From assembly GCA_020632885.1 (NCBI GenBank), contig JACKEQ010000005.1, forward strand, positions 62,001 through 126,000: a DNA stretch of 64,000 nucleotides. Direction: 5' to 3'. Positions within the stretch are counted from its first letter, which is position 1; the number at the start of each line of letters is the position of its first letter. The DNA is from Alphaproteobacteria bacterium (GTDB taxonomy: Bacteria > Myxococcota_A > UBA796 > GCA-2862545). Positions 18,844 through 28,200 of this stretch are shown in pieces. The translations under genes were made by a program, and so were the position numbers. The notes beneath the pieces are model-generated. The model was given only the letters and a program-made list of their open reading frames with translations, ran no database searches and was not told the origin of the DNA.

Positions 18844-19824
18844 ATGCCCACCGTCCGCGCCGACATCGTCGCAGCCCTCTCCGTCCACGACCCCGCGGAG
18901 CTGCGCACGATCCTCGAGGCCGCCGGCATCGCCACCGGCGGGGCGAGCACGGCGCGCGAGCTGGCCGAGCGCATCGCGGAGTCGCTGTGGTGGCACGCCA
19001 CCACACCGCTCGGGTACGTCGCGGATCGCACGTTCTTCGAGGACATCGTGCAGCGTGCGGCCCGGCGGGTGGGGATGCAGCACCGGGTCGACGCGCAGGT
19101 GGACGGCTGGGAGCAGCTCCGGCAGCTCACGGCGGCCCTGTTCCAGACGGTGCCGCTCGGGGCCGTCAGCTTCGACAGCCTCGACGCCAAGACCCGAGAG
19201 CGGCTCGAGCCCAGCTGGATCCCCACGATCGGCCTGGGTGCCGGCACGGGCGGCACGGCGTCCACCGCCTGGGCGTCCGGGCGCGTGCTCGCGTTCCTGA
19301 AGGGCCCGTTCGGCCGGCTCATCCCGCTCATCCCGCCGCTGGCGCCCTACTACAGGGCCCTCGTCGCCGGGCTGGGCACGGTGCGGCTCGTCGCGTGGCC
19401 GCTGACCCTGGGGCTCGCGCTGCTCACGGTGAACACCGCCCTGGGCGCCAACGACCGGAAGCTCGTGCCCCTCCTGCTCGGTGTCGGGGCCCTCGGTCCG
19501 CGTCCGGTGGTCGTGGCCGAGGAGGTCCCCATGGAGCCCGTCATCGTGGCCGAGGAGCCCATCGTGCACGAGGCGCCCGTCGAGGTGCCCGTGGCCGAAG
19601 ACGAGCCCGTCGAGGTGCCCTCCGTCGCGGAAGAGGGTCCCGAGCGCACCGAGCCCGTCGAGCCCATCGAGGTCCACCCCGACGACGCCGAGGTCCACCC
19701 CGAGGAGATCGAGGTCCACCCCGACGACGCCGAGGCCCATCCCGACGAGGTCGAGGCCCACGTGATCGCGGACGTCACCGGCCTCGACGACGAGGAGCCC
19801 GGCGAGCCCCGGGACGACGCCTGA
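18844..19824 (+). CDS. Membrane protein of unknown function with acidic repeat tail
   Basis: I do not recognise this 326-residue protein. Residues 1-110 are soluble and helical (MPTVRADIVAAL, IAESLWWHATTP). Residues 125-225 hold about three hydrophobic segments with Gly- and Pro-rich turns (IGLGAGTGGTAST, LIPLIPPLAPYY, WPLTLGLALL). The final 100 residues are very acidic and repetitive, with several variants of EVHPDDAE and EVPVAEDE. The ATG at 18844 follows GGAG at a short distance. Its TGA directly abuts the stop of the convergent adenosine deaminase gene. Divergent from ssb and sharing a possible operator. No function is proposed. Confidence 0.7.
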   Translation: MPTVRADIVAALSVHDPAELRTILEAAGIATGGASTARELAERIAESLWWHATTPLGYVADRTFFEDIVQRAARRVGMQHRVDAQVDGWEQLRQLTAALFQTVPLGAVSFDSLDAKTRERLEPSWIPTIGLGAGTGGTASTAWASGRVLAFLKGPFGRLIPLIPPLAPYYRALVAGLGTVRLVAWPLTLGLALLTVNTALGANDRKLVPLLLGVGALGPRPVVVAEEVPMEPVIVAEEPIVHEAPVEVPVAEDEPVEVPSVAEEGPERTEPVEPIEVHPDDAEVHPEEIEVHPDDAEAHPDEVEAHVIADVTGLDDEEPGEPRDDA

Positions 19825-21051
19825 CTACTGCTGCTCTTCGCGCGCCACGGTCGGAAGGCCGTGCTGCGCGGCCACCTGGTCGTAGTAGTCGATGACGCGG
19901 CGGACGTACTCGCGCTTGTCGCGGTAGGAGCCCGGGAAGAAGCTGCGCTTGAACCCGTGCAGGATGACGCGGCGCAGCTGCGCCGGGGAGATGTTGAAGG
20001 CGTCGACGGCGAGGCGGAGCTCGCGGGACACGGTGGTGTCCGACACGAGCCGGTTGTCGGTGCAGAGGCTCACCGAGAGGCGCTCCTCGACCATCCGGCC
20101 GAACGGGTGGTCCTGCACACGCCGCAGATCGGGCATCGTCTGCATGTTGCTGGTGATGCACACCTCGAGCAGGATGCGGCGATCGGCCACGTACTGGGAG
20201 AGCTGCCGCACGTACCGGTGCGGGTCCTCGTCCACCTGCACCAGATCCACCCCGTAGAGATGGGTGCCGTGGCCGATGCGGTCCGCGTGGAGCTTGGTGA
20301 TCGCCTGGAAGATGCTCTCGGGGCCGTAGGCCTCACCGGCGTGCACGGTCTTCTTGAGGAAGTGCTTGTGGCAGTGGTCGTAGGCGTCGACGTGGTCGGA
20401 CGCCGGGTGGCCGGCCTCCGCCCCCGCGAGGTCGAACGCGACGATGGGCAGGCCGAAGCGGTCGCGGGCGTCCACCACGGTGCGCGCCAGGGTCAGCGAC
20501 GCGGCCCCGTAGACCTCCTTCACCGGCCAGTGGCCGAGCACGTTGAGGAGATCGCGGAAGTAGGGCCCGAAGCCCGGCGTGAACATCCGCATGGCGCAGG
20601 CGATGATGCCGTACCGGAAGGCGGGCCGACCCTTCTTCACCTCTTCGGTCGCCTCGTCCTCTCGCCGCGCCCGGTCGAGCCCACGGTCGACGGCCTTGAG
20701 CACCTCGACCACGGAGAAGCCCTCGCGCGCGTGCAGCTGGGGCGCGAAGCGCACCTCGAGGTAGCAGACGCCCTCCGCGAGGCAGTCCTGGGCCAGTTCG
20801 TACGCGATGCGCTCGATGGACTCGGCATCCCGGAGCACCGCGCAGGTGTACGCGAACCCGTGCAGATAGTCGGGGAGGTCGCGGTACTGCGGCTTGAAGA
20901 CGAGCTCCCGGAGCCCCTCGGGTGTGTACGAGGGGAGCTGGACGTCGTGCTGCCGGGCCAGCTCGATGAGCGTGGGGAGACGGAGGGAGCCGTCCAGGTG
21001 GCAGTGGAGGTCGGTCTTCGGGAGGCGGGTCAGGAGGGCGTCGCTGTACAT
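19825..21051 (-). CDS. add: Adenosine deaminase
   Basis: A 408-residue metal-dependent amidohydrolase that deaminates adenosine (or deoxyadenosine) to inosine in purine salvage. The zinc and catalytic motifs are all present: DLHCHLDGS at residues 14-22, VHAGEAYG near 235 (catalytic Glu), RIGHGTHL near 257, SNMQT and SLCTDNR (zinc Asp). The family is typically 330-370 residues; this one has an insertion around residues 130-160 (EDEATEEVKKGRPAF). Related adenine or aminofutalosine deaminases share these motifs, so substrate is likely but not certain. The stop touches the stop of the convergent gene with no gap. Confidence 0.9.
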   Translation of the reverse strand: MYSDALLTRLPKTDLHCHLDGSLRLPTLIELARQHDVQLPSYTPEGLRELVFKPQYRDLPDYLHGFAYTCAVLRDAESIERIAYELAQDCLAEGVCYLEVRFAPQLHAREGFSVVEVLKAVDRGLDRARREDEATEEVKKGRPAFRYGIIACAMRMFTPGFGPYFRDLLNVLGHWPVKEVYGAASLTLARTVVDARDRFGLPIVAFDLAGAEAGHPASDHVDAYDHCHKHFLKKTVHAGEAYGPESIFQAITKLHADRIGHGTHLYGVDLVQVDEDPHRYVRQLSQYVADRRILLEVCITSNMQTMPDLRRVQDHPFGRMVEERLSVSLCTDNRLVSDTTVSRELRLAVDAFNISPAQLRRVILHGFKRSFFPGSYRDKREYVRRVIDYYDQVAAQHGLPTVAREEQQ

Positions 21052-21241
21052 GGACGGCCCCTAGCGCGGACCACCGCACGGAGCCAGCACGGACGTCCCG
21101 GGGATGTCCGGGGGGTGCCGACGCGCGTGACAGCAATGCAATTCACGGGTTGGAGAGTGCCGTCTCCGCCGAATCCGGGCCACTGGAGGCTGGGAGTGCC
21201 GACCTGCTTGCGCTAGGATGAGGGGTGGTCGAGGTGGGCAG

Positions 21242-24085
21242 ATGCATCTGCAGGCGACATGGACGCCCGAAGGCAAGCTCTTCTTCTGGTCCTCGGGGGA
21301 TCCCCTGGATCGCGCGGTGGACCGCGAGTTCGACGCGGTGTCGCGCCTGCCTGGCACCATGACGCGCCGGATGCTCGCCCTGCCGTCGGAGAGCACCGAG
21401 CGCACCAAGGTCGCGGGGTTCGAGGTCGGCGTGGGCGACGCCCTGCGGGCCCTCGGATTGATGGATGGCCAGGCGCCCGTCTCCGACAGCGTGCGGTGCT
21501 GGGCCTACGGCGCGAAGCTGGCCCTGGAGCTGGCCGCGGCCCAGAGGGTCGTGCCGACCGTCCGCGGGGGTGAGGCCCACTGGATGGTGCTCCTCACGCG
21601 CCAGGTGGATCGCGACCGCTACCAGGCCTTCGCCGACGCGCTGCCCACCATCTCCCGGGCCATCCCCACGCGCTCGCGCGGCGCCATCCGTCTCAACACC
21701 TCACGGCGGGTCGCGCGCGAGTTCCTCGACAGCGCCGTCGACAGCCTCTACCGGCAGAACGCCCACCCCGGCTCGGCACGCGGCTGGGCCCTGGAGCTCG
21801 CCCAGGCGCTCCGCTCCCACGAGGAGAAGGGCTTCCGTCCCCGCGAGGCGCGCTACCAGGGCATCCCCGAGATGCTCTCGGGCTGGACGACCGAAGCGGA
21901 GACCTCCGGGCTCCGCCTCGGTGTGCGCCTGGAGCTGCCGGACGAGAAGTCCGGGCGCATGGCCTTCCAGCTGCAGTACTGGCTCCACCCCTCCCACGCG
22001 CCCGAGCTCCGGGTGCCGCTGGACGTCGCGTGGGCCGCCGGGAAGGCCATCGAGATCGCCGGCGTCACCTACCCGCACCCCGCCACGGCCGCCCTGACGG
22101 GCCTCGCGCGCATGAGCCGCATCTACGAGCCCCTCGCGCAGAGCCTCCAGGGCGCCACGCCCCGCGAGCTGCGGGTGAAGGCGAGCACCGCGTGGGACTT
22201 CATCACCAACGGGGTGCCCCTCCTGCAGGACGCCGGCTTCCAGGTCGAGCTGCCGGAGGCCTTCGCGGCCGCCGGGAGCCGGCGGATCCGGGCGCGCATG
22301 CGCATCGAGACCCCGGACATGGGCGATGGGCCCTTCGAGCTCGAGGAGCTCCTGCGGTTCCGCTGGGAGGTCGTGCTGGGCGACCGTCTGCTCACGGGCG
22401 CCCAGTTCGCCGAGCTCACGCGCAAGGTCTCGCCCATCGTGGAGTTCGACGGCGAGTGGGTCCTGCTCGACCCCGCGGAGCTCGCGAAGCTGCCGGAGGG
22501 CCTGCCCCAGGAGGGCGAGCTCCCCGCTGCCGTCGCGTTGCGCGCGGTGCTCACGGGGCACCACAAGGGTGTCGAGGTGGTCGCGGACGACCGTCTGGAG
22601 CTCGTCATCGAGGCCCTCCGCTCACCGCCGCCCGTCGATCCTCCCTCCACGCTCGTGGGCGACCTCCGTCCCTACCAGCTCGGCGGGCTGGCCTGGCTGT
22701 CCACCCTCGGGCAGCTCGGGCTGGGCGCGTGCCTGGCCGACGACATGGGGCTCGGCAAGACCATCCAGCTCATCGCGCACATCGCCCGTCGCCGCGAGAA
22801 GCGGGCCGACCGGCCCCCCAGCCTGGTGGTCTGTCCCACCAGCGTGCTCGGCAACTGGCGCCGCGAGATCCAGAAGTTCTGCCCGTCCCTTCGGGTGGCC
22901 CGCTACCATGGTCCCAACCGGCACGAGGTCGACCTGGAGGGCGCGGACGTGGTGCTCACCACGTACGGGCTGCTCGTGCGCGACGTCGAGCTGCTCGGCG
23001 AGGTCACCTGGGACGTCGTGGCCCTCGACGAGGCCCAGGCCGTGAAGAACCCGGACTCCCAGCGCGCGCGCGCCGCCCGCGAGCTGAGGGCACGCCACCG
23101 GGTCGCCCTCACCGGCACCCCGGTCGAGAACCGCCTCGACGAGCTGTGGTCGCTGTTCGACTTCCTGGTGCCCGGCCTGCTCGATCCCCGCGCCACCTTC
23201 CGGCGCACCGTGGCCGTGCCCATCGAGCGGTTCGGCGATCAAGAGGTCGCCCGGCGTCTCAAGCTCGGCGTGTCCCCCTTCCTCCTCCGCCGCCTGAAGT
23301 CCGACCCCAACATCATCGACGACCTGCCCGAGAAGCTCGAGAGCGTCGACTACTGCGCCCTCAAGCCCGAGCAGGCGCGGCTGTACCGGGAGGTGGTCGA
23401 GGAGGCCATGGCGGCCATCGAGGGTGCTGAGGCCATTCAGCGCCGCGGGCGCGTGCTCGCGATGCTCACGCGCCTCAAGCAGGTCTGCAACCACCCCGTG
23501 CAGCTCCTCAAGGAGGCGGACGGCGAGCTGGCCGACCGCTCCGGCAAGCTCGAGCGCACCACCGAGCTCCTCGACAGCATCCTCGAGCTCGGCGAGCAGG
23601 CCCTCCTGTTCACGCAGTACCGGGAGATGGGCCTGCTGCTCCAGCGGCACCTGCTCGAGACCTGGGAGATCGACGTGCCCTTCCTGCACGGCGGCGTGAG
23701 CCCCGAGGGGCGCGACGCCATGGTGAAGGCCTTCCAGACGGACCCCGACGCCCCGCCCTTCCTGATCATCTCGCTCAAGGCGGGCGGCACGGGCCTGAAC
23801 CTCACGGCCGCGAGCCACGTGATCCACTACGATCGCTGGTGGAACCCCGCCGTCGAGGACCAGGCGACCGACCGCGCGTACCGCATCGGGCAGCGCCGGA
23901 ACGTCCAGGTCCACAAGATGGTCAGCCAGGGCACCCTCGAGGAGCGGATCGACGCCATGCTCGAGGACAAGCGCCAGCTGGCCGACAGTGTCGTGGGCTC
24001 CGGAGAGGCCTGGGTCACCGAGCTCGACGACGACGCGCTCCGGGCCCTCGTGATGCTCGGCGAAGACGCGGTGGAGGACGCATGA
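21242..24085 (+). CDS. SNF2-family helicase-like ATPase
   Basis: A 947-residue SWI2/SNF2-type DNA translocase. Residues 1-430 form the SNF2-associated N-terminal region common in bacterial members. The ATPase core follows: DDMGLGKTIQ (Walker A, near residue 500), LVVCPTSVLGNW (Ia), VALDEAQAVKN (DEAQ box, near 594), LTGTPVENRLDELWSLFDF (III), then the C-terminal lobe with LLFTQYREMG, FLHGG, KAGGTGLNLT and QATDRAYRIGQ (VI). I chose the ATG at 21242, which follows GAGGTGGG; an ATG at 21218 would add eight Gly/Arg-rich residues. The stop overlaps the start of a SWIM zinc-finger gene, a frequent bacterial partner. A role in remodelling protein-DNA complexes is inferred. Confidence 0.93.
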   Translation: MHLQATWTPEGKLFFWSSGDPLDRAVDREFDAVSRLPGTMTRRMLALPSESTERTKVAGFEVGVGDALRALGLMDGQAPVSDSVRCWAYGAKLALELAAAQRVVPTVRGGEAHWMVLLTRQVDRDRYQAFADALPTISRAIPTRSRGAIRLNTSRRVAREFLDSAVDSLYRQNAHPGSARGWALELAQALRSHEEKGFRPREARYQGIPEMLSGWTTEAETSGLRLGVRLELPDEKSGRMAFQLQYWLHPSHAPELRVPLDVAWAAGKAIEIAGVTYPHPATAALTGLARMSRIYEPLAQSLQGATPRELRVKASTAWDFITNGVPLLQDAGFQVELPEAFAAAGSRRIRARMRIETPDMGDGPFELEELLRFRWEVVLGDRLLTGAQFAELTRKVSPIVEFDGEWVLLDPAELAKLPEGLPQEGELPAAVALRAVLTGHHKGVEVVADDRLELVIEALRSPPPVDPPSTLVGDLRPYQLGGLAWLSTLGQLGLGACLADDMGLGKTIQLIAHIARRREKRADRPPSLVVCPTSVLGNWRREIQKFCPSLRVARYHGPNRHEVDLEGADVVLTTYGLLVRDVELLGEVTWDVVALDEAQAVKNPDSQRARAARELRARHRVALTGTPVENRLDELWSLFDFLVPGLLDPRATFRRTVAVPIERFGDQEVARRLKLGVSPFLLRRLKSDPNIIDDLPEKLESVDYCALKPEQARLYREVVEEAMAAIEGAEAIQRRGRVLAMLTRLKQVCNHPVQLLKEADGELADRSGKLERTTELLDSILELGEQALLFTQYREMGLLLQRHLLETWEIDVPFLHGGVSPEGRDAMVKAFQTDPDAPPFLIISLKAGGTGLNLTAASHVIHYDRWWNPAVEDQATDRAYRIGQRRNVQVHKMVSQGTLEERIDAMLEDKRQLADSVVGSGEAWVTELDDDALRALVMLGEDAVEDA

Positions 24086-25170
24086 GGAGCCGTTTCGGTG
24101 CAGGGCCCACCACGTCGCGGCTGCGCGCGCCGGACGACGGCATCGTCGCGTCCTCCCGCGGTGGCGGCTGGATGGTGGACCGCTGGCTCGACATGCTCGG
24201 CACCATCGAGCGCACCCACGGCGCCCGGCTCTCCCAGGGCAAGAACCTCGCGCGCAACGGACGGGTGCGTGGCCTCTGGTTCAGCCCGGGTCTCGCGAGC
24301 GCCCAGGTCGTCGCGGACGACGTCTACAACGTCTCCATCCGCTTCCGGGTGTTCACCGACCGCGACTGGTCCCGCGTCCTCGACGCCCTCCTCGAGAACC
24401 TCCAGCACGTCGGGGCCCTCCTCGAGGGCGAGCTGAGCCTGGCCCTCGTCCGCCAGCTCGAGAGCGCGGGGGTCAGCCTGATCCCCACGATCGACGAGAT
24501 CGAGGGCGACTGCAACTGCGACGACTACATGCTGCCCTGCGCGCACATGGCGGCCGTGCACCAGGTGCTCGCGGAGGCCCTCGACGGCGAGCCCTTCCTG
24601 CTCTTCACCCTGCGGGGACGCCCGCGGGGCCAGCTCCTCAAGGAGATGCGGAAGGCCTGGGGCGACTCCACGAGCCACGCCCCGGAGTCCAACGAGGAGC
24701 CCGCACCCGAGGACGGTGACTGGTTCCGGGCGCCCGCCCCGCTGCCCGCGAGCGACTTCCGCTTCCACGCACCCGAGAAGCCCGCCGTGGGCCTGCGCGC
24801 CCTCGGGCCGCCGCCGGGAGACATCGACCTGCTCCGCGCCATCGGGCCCCTCTACGAGGCCGGTGGGCAGGCCGCCCTCGACATCGCCCTCGCGGACGAC
24901 GAGCCCGACGACCGCGACCGGGAGCGCGCGCGCGTCTTCCGCCGGTCCGTGCAGAGGCCCGTCCAGGCGTCCGCATCCAGCGGCCAGACACACCTCACCG
25001 AGGCCATCGTGGACGCCCTCGCCGAGGTGGAGTGCGCGCGCAGCAAGGACCTCGCGAAGCGCGTGGGTGCGGCCGTGGGCGATGTCCGCGACGAGCTCCT
25101 GGATCTCGAGAAGCTCGGCATCGTCTACCGCACCGGTCAGACCCGCGGCACCCGGTGGTGGCTGGGCTGA
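24082..25170 (+). CDS. SWIM zinc-finger protein, partner of the SNF2 ATPase
   Basis: A 362-residue protein with a SWIM-type zinc finger, CNCDDYMLPCAH, at residues 144-155 (Cys-x-Cys, six residues, Cys-x-His). SWIM domains bind DNA or protein partners and are often encoded next to SNF2 ATPases. Residues 1-140 match the N-terminal part of such bacterial proteins (SRGGGWMVDRW, GRVRGLWFSPGLASAQV). A Pro/Asp-rich linker follows. The last 60 residues look like a winged helix (VEVDALAEVECARSKDLAK-type region near residue 310). It is coupled to the SNF2 gene by ATGA, so the two products are likely made in fixed ratio and act together. Confidence 0.85.
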   Translation: MRSRFGAGPTTSRLRAPDDGIVASSRGGGWMVDRWLDMLGTIERTHGARLSQGKNLARNGRVRGLWFSPGLASAQVVADDVYNVSIRFRVFTDRDWSRVLDALLENLQHVGALLEGELSLALVRQLESAGVSLIPTIDEIEGDCNCDDYMLPCAHMAAVHQVLAEALDGEPFLLFTLRGRPRGQLLKEMRKAWGDSTSHAPESNEEPAPEDGDWFRAPAPLPASDFRFHAPEKPAVGLRALGPPPGDIDLLRAIGPLYEAGGQAALDIALADDEPDDRDRERARVFRRSVQRPVQASASSGQTHLTEAIVDALAEVECARSKDLAKRVGAAVGDVRDELLDLEKLGIVYRTGQTRGTRWWLG

Positions 25171-25243
25171 CCCCGGGTCCCCGCGGTGGCCGTCCCCTGG
25201 CCAACACGCTACGGAACCGGCCCCCTGGGACCGGAGATCGTCG

Positions 25244-28200
25244 ATGAACGGAGGGATTCTCGTCCTCCTCCCCGCGCGGATGGCCCACCTCGCCTCGCGC
25301 GTCCTCCAGGCCGGTTGTACCCCGGTCATCGATGCGACGGGCAGCGCGACGCCCGCCGTCCCCGAGGGTGCGTGGGTGCGCACCCGCCCCGGTCGGCCTG
25401 CCCCAGGAACGGGTCCCGTGCTGCTCGCCGAGCTCGGCGCGCCGATCCCCGACCGGCCCACCTGGCTCGAGTCCGCCGCCCCCCGCGCCATCCCCAACGG
25501 CTTCGCGGGCATGGTGCTCAAGGGCCGTGAGGCCGGGGGTCTCTGCGGCCAGGAGGACGGTCTCGTCCTGCTCGGTCAGTGCCCCGACCCCTCGCGCGTG
25601 ATCCTGGATGCCGGGCTCGGGCCCGACACGGCCGCCTCCGCCGCAGCCCTCGGTGCTGCCGGGGTCCTGCTCGTCGAGCCCCACCTCGGCTGTCCCGAGC
25701 TCGACCTCGGCCCCCGGCTCAGCCGGCGTCTCCGGCTCGCCGACGACGAGCTCACCACGCTCGTGCAGGGCGTCCGGGTCGCCAACAGCCCCACCTCGCC
25801 CGTGCTGCGTCGCTGGCTGCAGGGCGAGGACCCCTGGGCCCTCGCAGAGGGTCTCTACGCGTCCGACGACCCGTCGAGCCACCTCTGGATGGCGGGGCAG
25901 GGTCTGGCCCTCGCTGCCGAGCTCGCCCAGCGCTACGGCAACCTCCCGCGGCTCCTCGAGGCCTACGTGGACGCCTGGAAGGGCTGGTCCGCGCGGGCGC
26001 GTGCAGCCACCCGGGCGCCAGACGGCACCCGGCCCGTCGACACCGCGGCAGCCCTCGTGGAGGGCACGGCCGCCACGGTCGGCGGGCGCGTGGGCTCGGG
26101 GGTGCTCTGGCAAGAGGCGCGCTTCGGGCGTCGGCCCGTGCTCGGCACGCCGCTGCTGGCCGCCATGGCCTCCGGTGCTCCGGTGGTCGCGAGCCCGGCG
26201 GACCTGGAGGCCGAGCGCGAGCGCCTGCCCGCACCAGCAGCTCCGCCGCCGCCCGTCACGTCCGCGCCAGCGCCGGTCACCACGGAGCCCGCGCCCGTCC
26301 TGACCTACAGGGAGATGCCGCCCACCGCGCGGCCGGCCATCGCCATCATCGGTCTCGGCTGCCTGTTCCCCGGTCACGCCGACTCGCCGGAGGCCTTCTG
26401 GCGCAACATCGTGGAGGGCCGCGACTGCATCACCACCGTCCCGCCCGAGCGCTGGGACCCCGCGCTGTACTTCGACGCCGACCGCGACGCGCCGGACAAG
26501 ACCTACACCACGATCGGCGGCTTCCTGGAGGGCTTCACCTTCGAGCCCAAGCGCTTCCGCATCCCTCCCCGGGTGGCCGCCCAGGTCGACCCCGTGCAGC
26601 AGATCACGCTCACGGCCGTCGCCAACGCCCTCGCGGACGCGGGGCTCCAGGTGGACAAGCGCGACAAGCAGGGTCGCCCCTTCGACCGCGAGCGCTGCGC
26701 GGTCATCCTCGGCAACAGCCTGGGTGGCGAGGTCTCCGACCAGTACGCCATGCGCCTGGCCTGGCCGGAGGTCGAGCGGCAGCTCGAGGCGAGCCCCACC
26801 TTCGCCGTGCTCGGGGCCGACCAGCGCACCCGCGTGCTCGCCGAGCTCCGCGAGCGCTTCCTGGCCGACCTGCCCGTCATCGACGAGGACTCGATGCCGG
26901 GCGAGCTCGCCAACGTCATCGCGGGCCGGATCACCAACGCGTTCGACCTCGGCGGCGCGAACTACACGGTGGACGCCGCGTGCGCGTCGTCCATGGCCGC
27001 GATCGACAACGCCTGCAAGGCCCTGCAGAACGGCGATGCGGACATCGCCATCACGGGTGGTGCCGACCGCTCGATGAACATCGCGACGTACGTGAAGTTC
27101 TGCAAGATCGGGGCGCTGTCGCCCGACCACAGCTCCCCGTTCGACGACAGCGCCAACGGCTTCGTCATGGGTGAGGGGGCCGGCATCCTGGTCCTCCGGC
27201 GCTACGAGGACGCCATCGCCGCAGGCGATCGCATCTACGCCGTCATCCGCGGCGTGGGCGCCAGCAGCGACGGCCAGGGCAAGGGCATCACCGCGCCGAA
27301 CATCAACGGCCAGATCCGCGCGCTGGAGCGGGCCTACGAGGCCGCCGGCCTGAAGCCCTGGGAGGTCGATCTCGTCGAGGCCCACGGCACGAGCACCGTG
27401 GTGGGCGACAAGGTCGAGGTCGAGGCCCTCACGCAGGTCATCGGCGCCGGCCACCGCGAGCGCAGCGGTCCCATCCGCATCGGCTCCGTGAAGTCGATGA
27501 TCGGGCACCTCAAGTCGGCCGCGGGTGCGGCGAGCTGCATCAAGACCGCCCTCGCGCTGCACCACGGCGTGTTCCCGCCGTCCATCAACTTCCGCACGAG
27601 CCGCTCCGGCATCCCGTTCGACACCGTGCCCCTCCAGGTGCAGACGAAGGCCGAGCCGTGGCCGGCTCCCCCGGACGGCCTCCGCAAGGCGGGGATCAGC
27701 GCCTTCGGCTTCGGTGGCACCAACTTCCACGTGGTGCTCGAGGCCTTTGCGGGTCAGGACCTCCCGAGGAGCGTGCCCGCAGCACCTCCCGAGCGCCAGG
27801 CTCCGGCGCCCCGGGTCGCGCCTCCGGCACCGCAGCGTCCCACCCCCAGCCCCGTCGTGCGGGCCGCCCTCACCACCACCCCCGTCCCCGCGGGTATCTG
27901 GGCGACGTCCGGCGCCACGCGCGAGGAGCTCGTGGAGCGCCTGGAGGCCCTCCAGCGCGGGGAGACCGTGCCCTTCGAGCCCGCGTCGCCGATGCGGATC
28001 GCGGCCGCCTGGACCGACGCCGACGAGAAGGTCGAGCAGCTCGAGCGGGCCATCAAGACCCTGAAGAAGGGCAGCAACCCCGACATGCTCCGCGGCCGCG
28101 GCATCCACGTGGAAGAGGGCCCGGTGGACGGGAAGCTCGCGCTCCTCTTCACCGGCCAGGGCAGCCAGTACGCCGACATGGGCATGGACCTCGCGGCCTG

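Noticed and set aside
21190..21220. TAGGAT as a -10 box before the SNF2 gene
   Set aside because: The position where a -35 box should lie shows no similarity to consensus.
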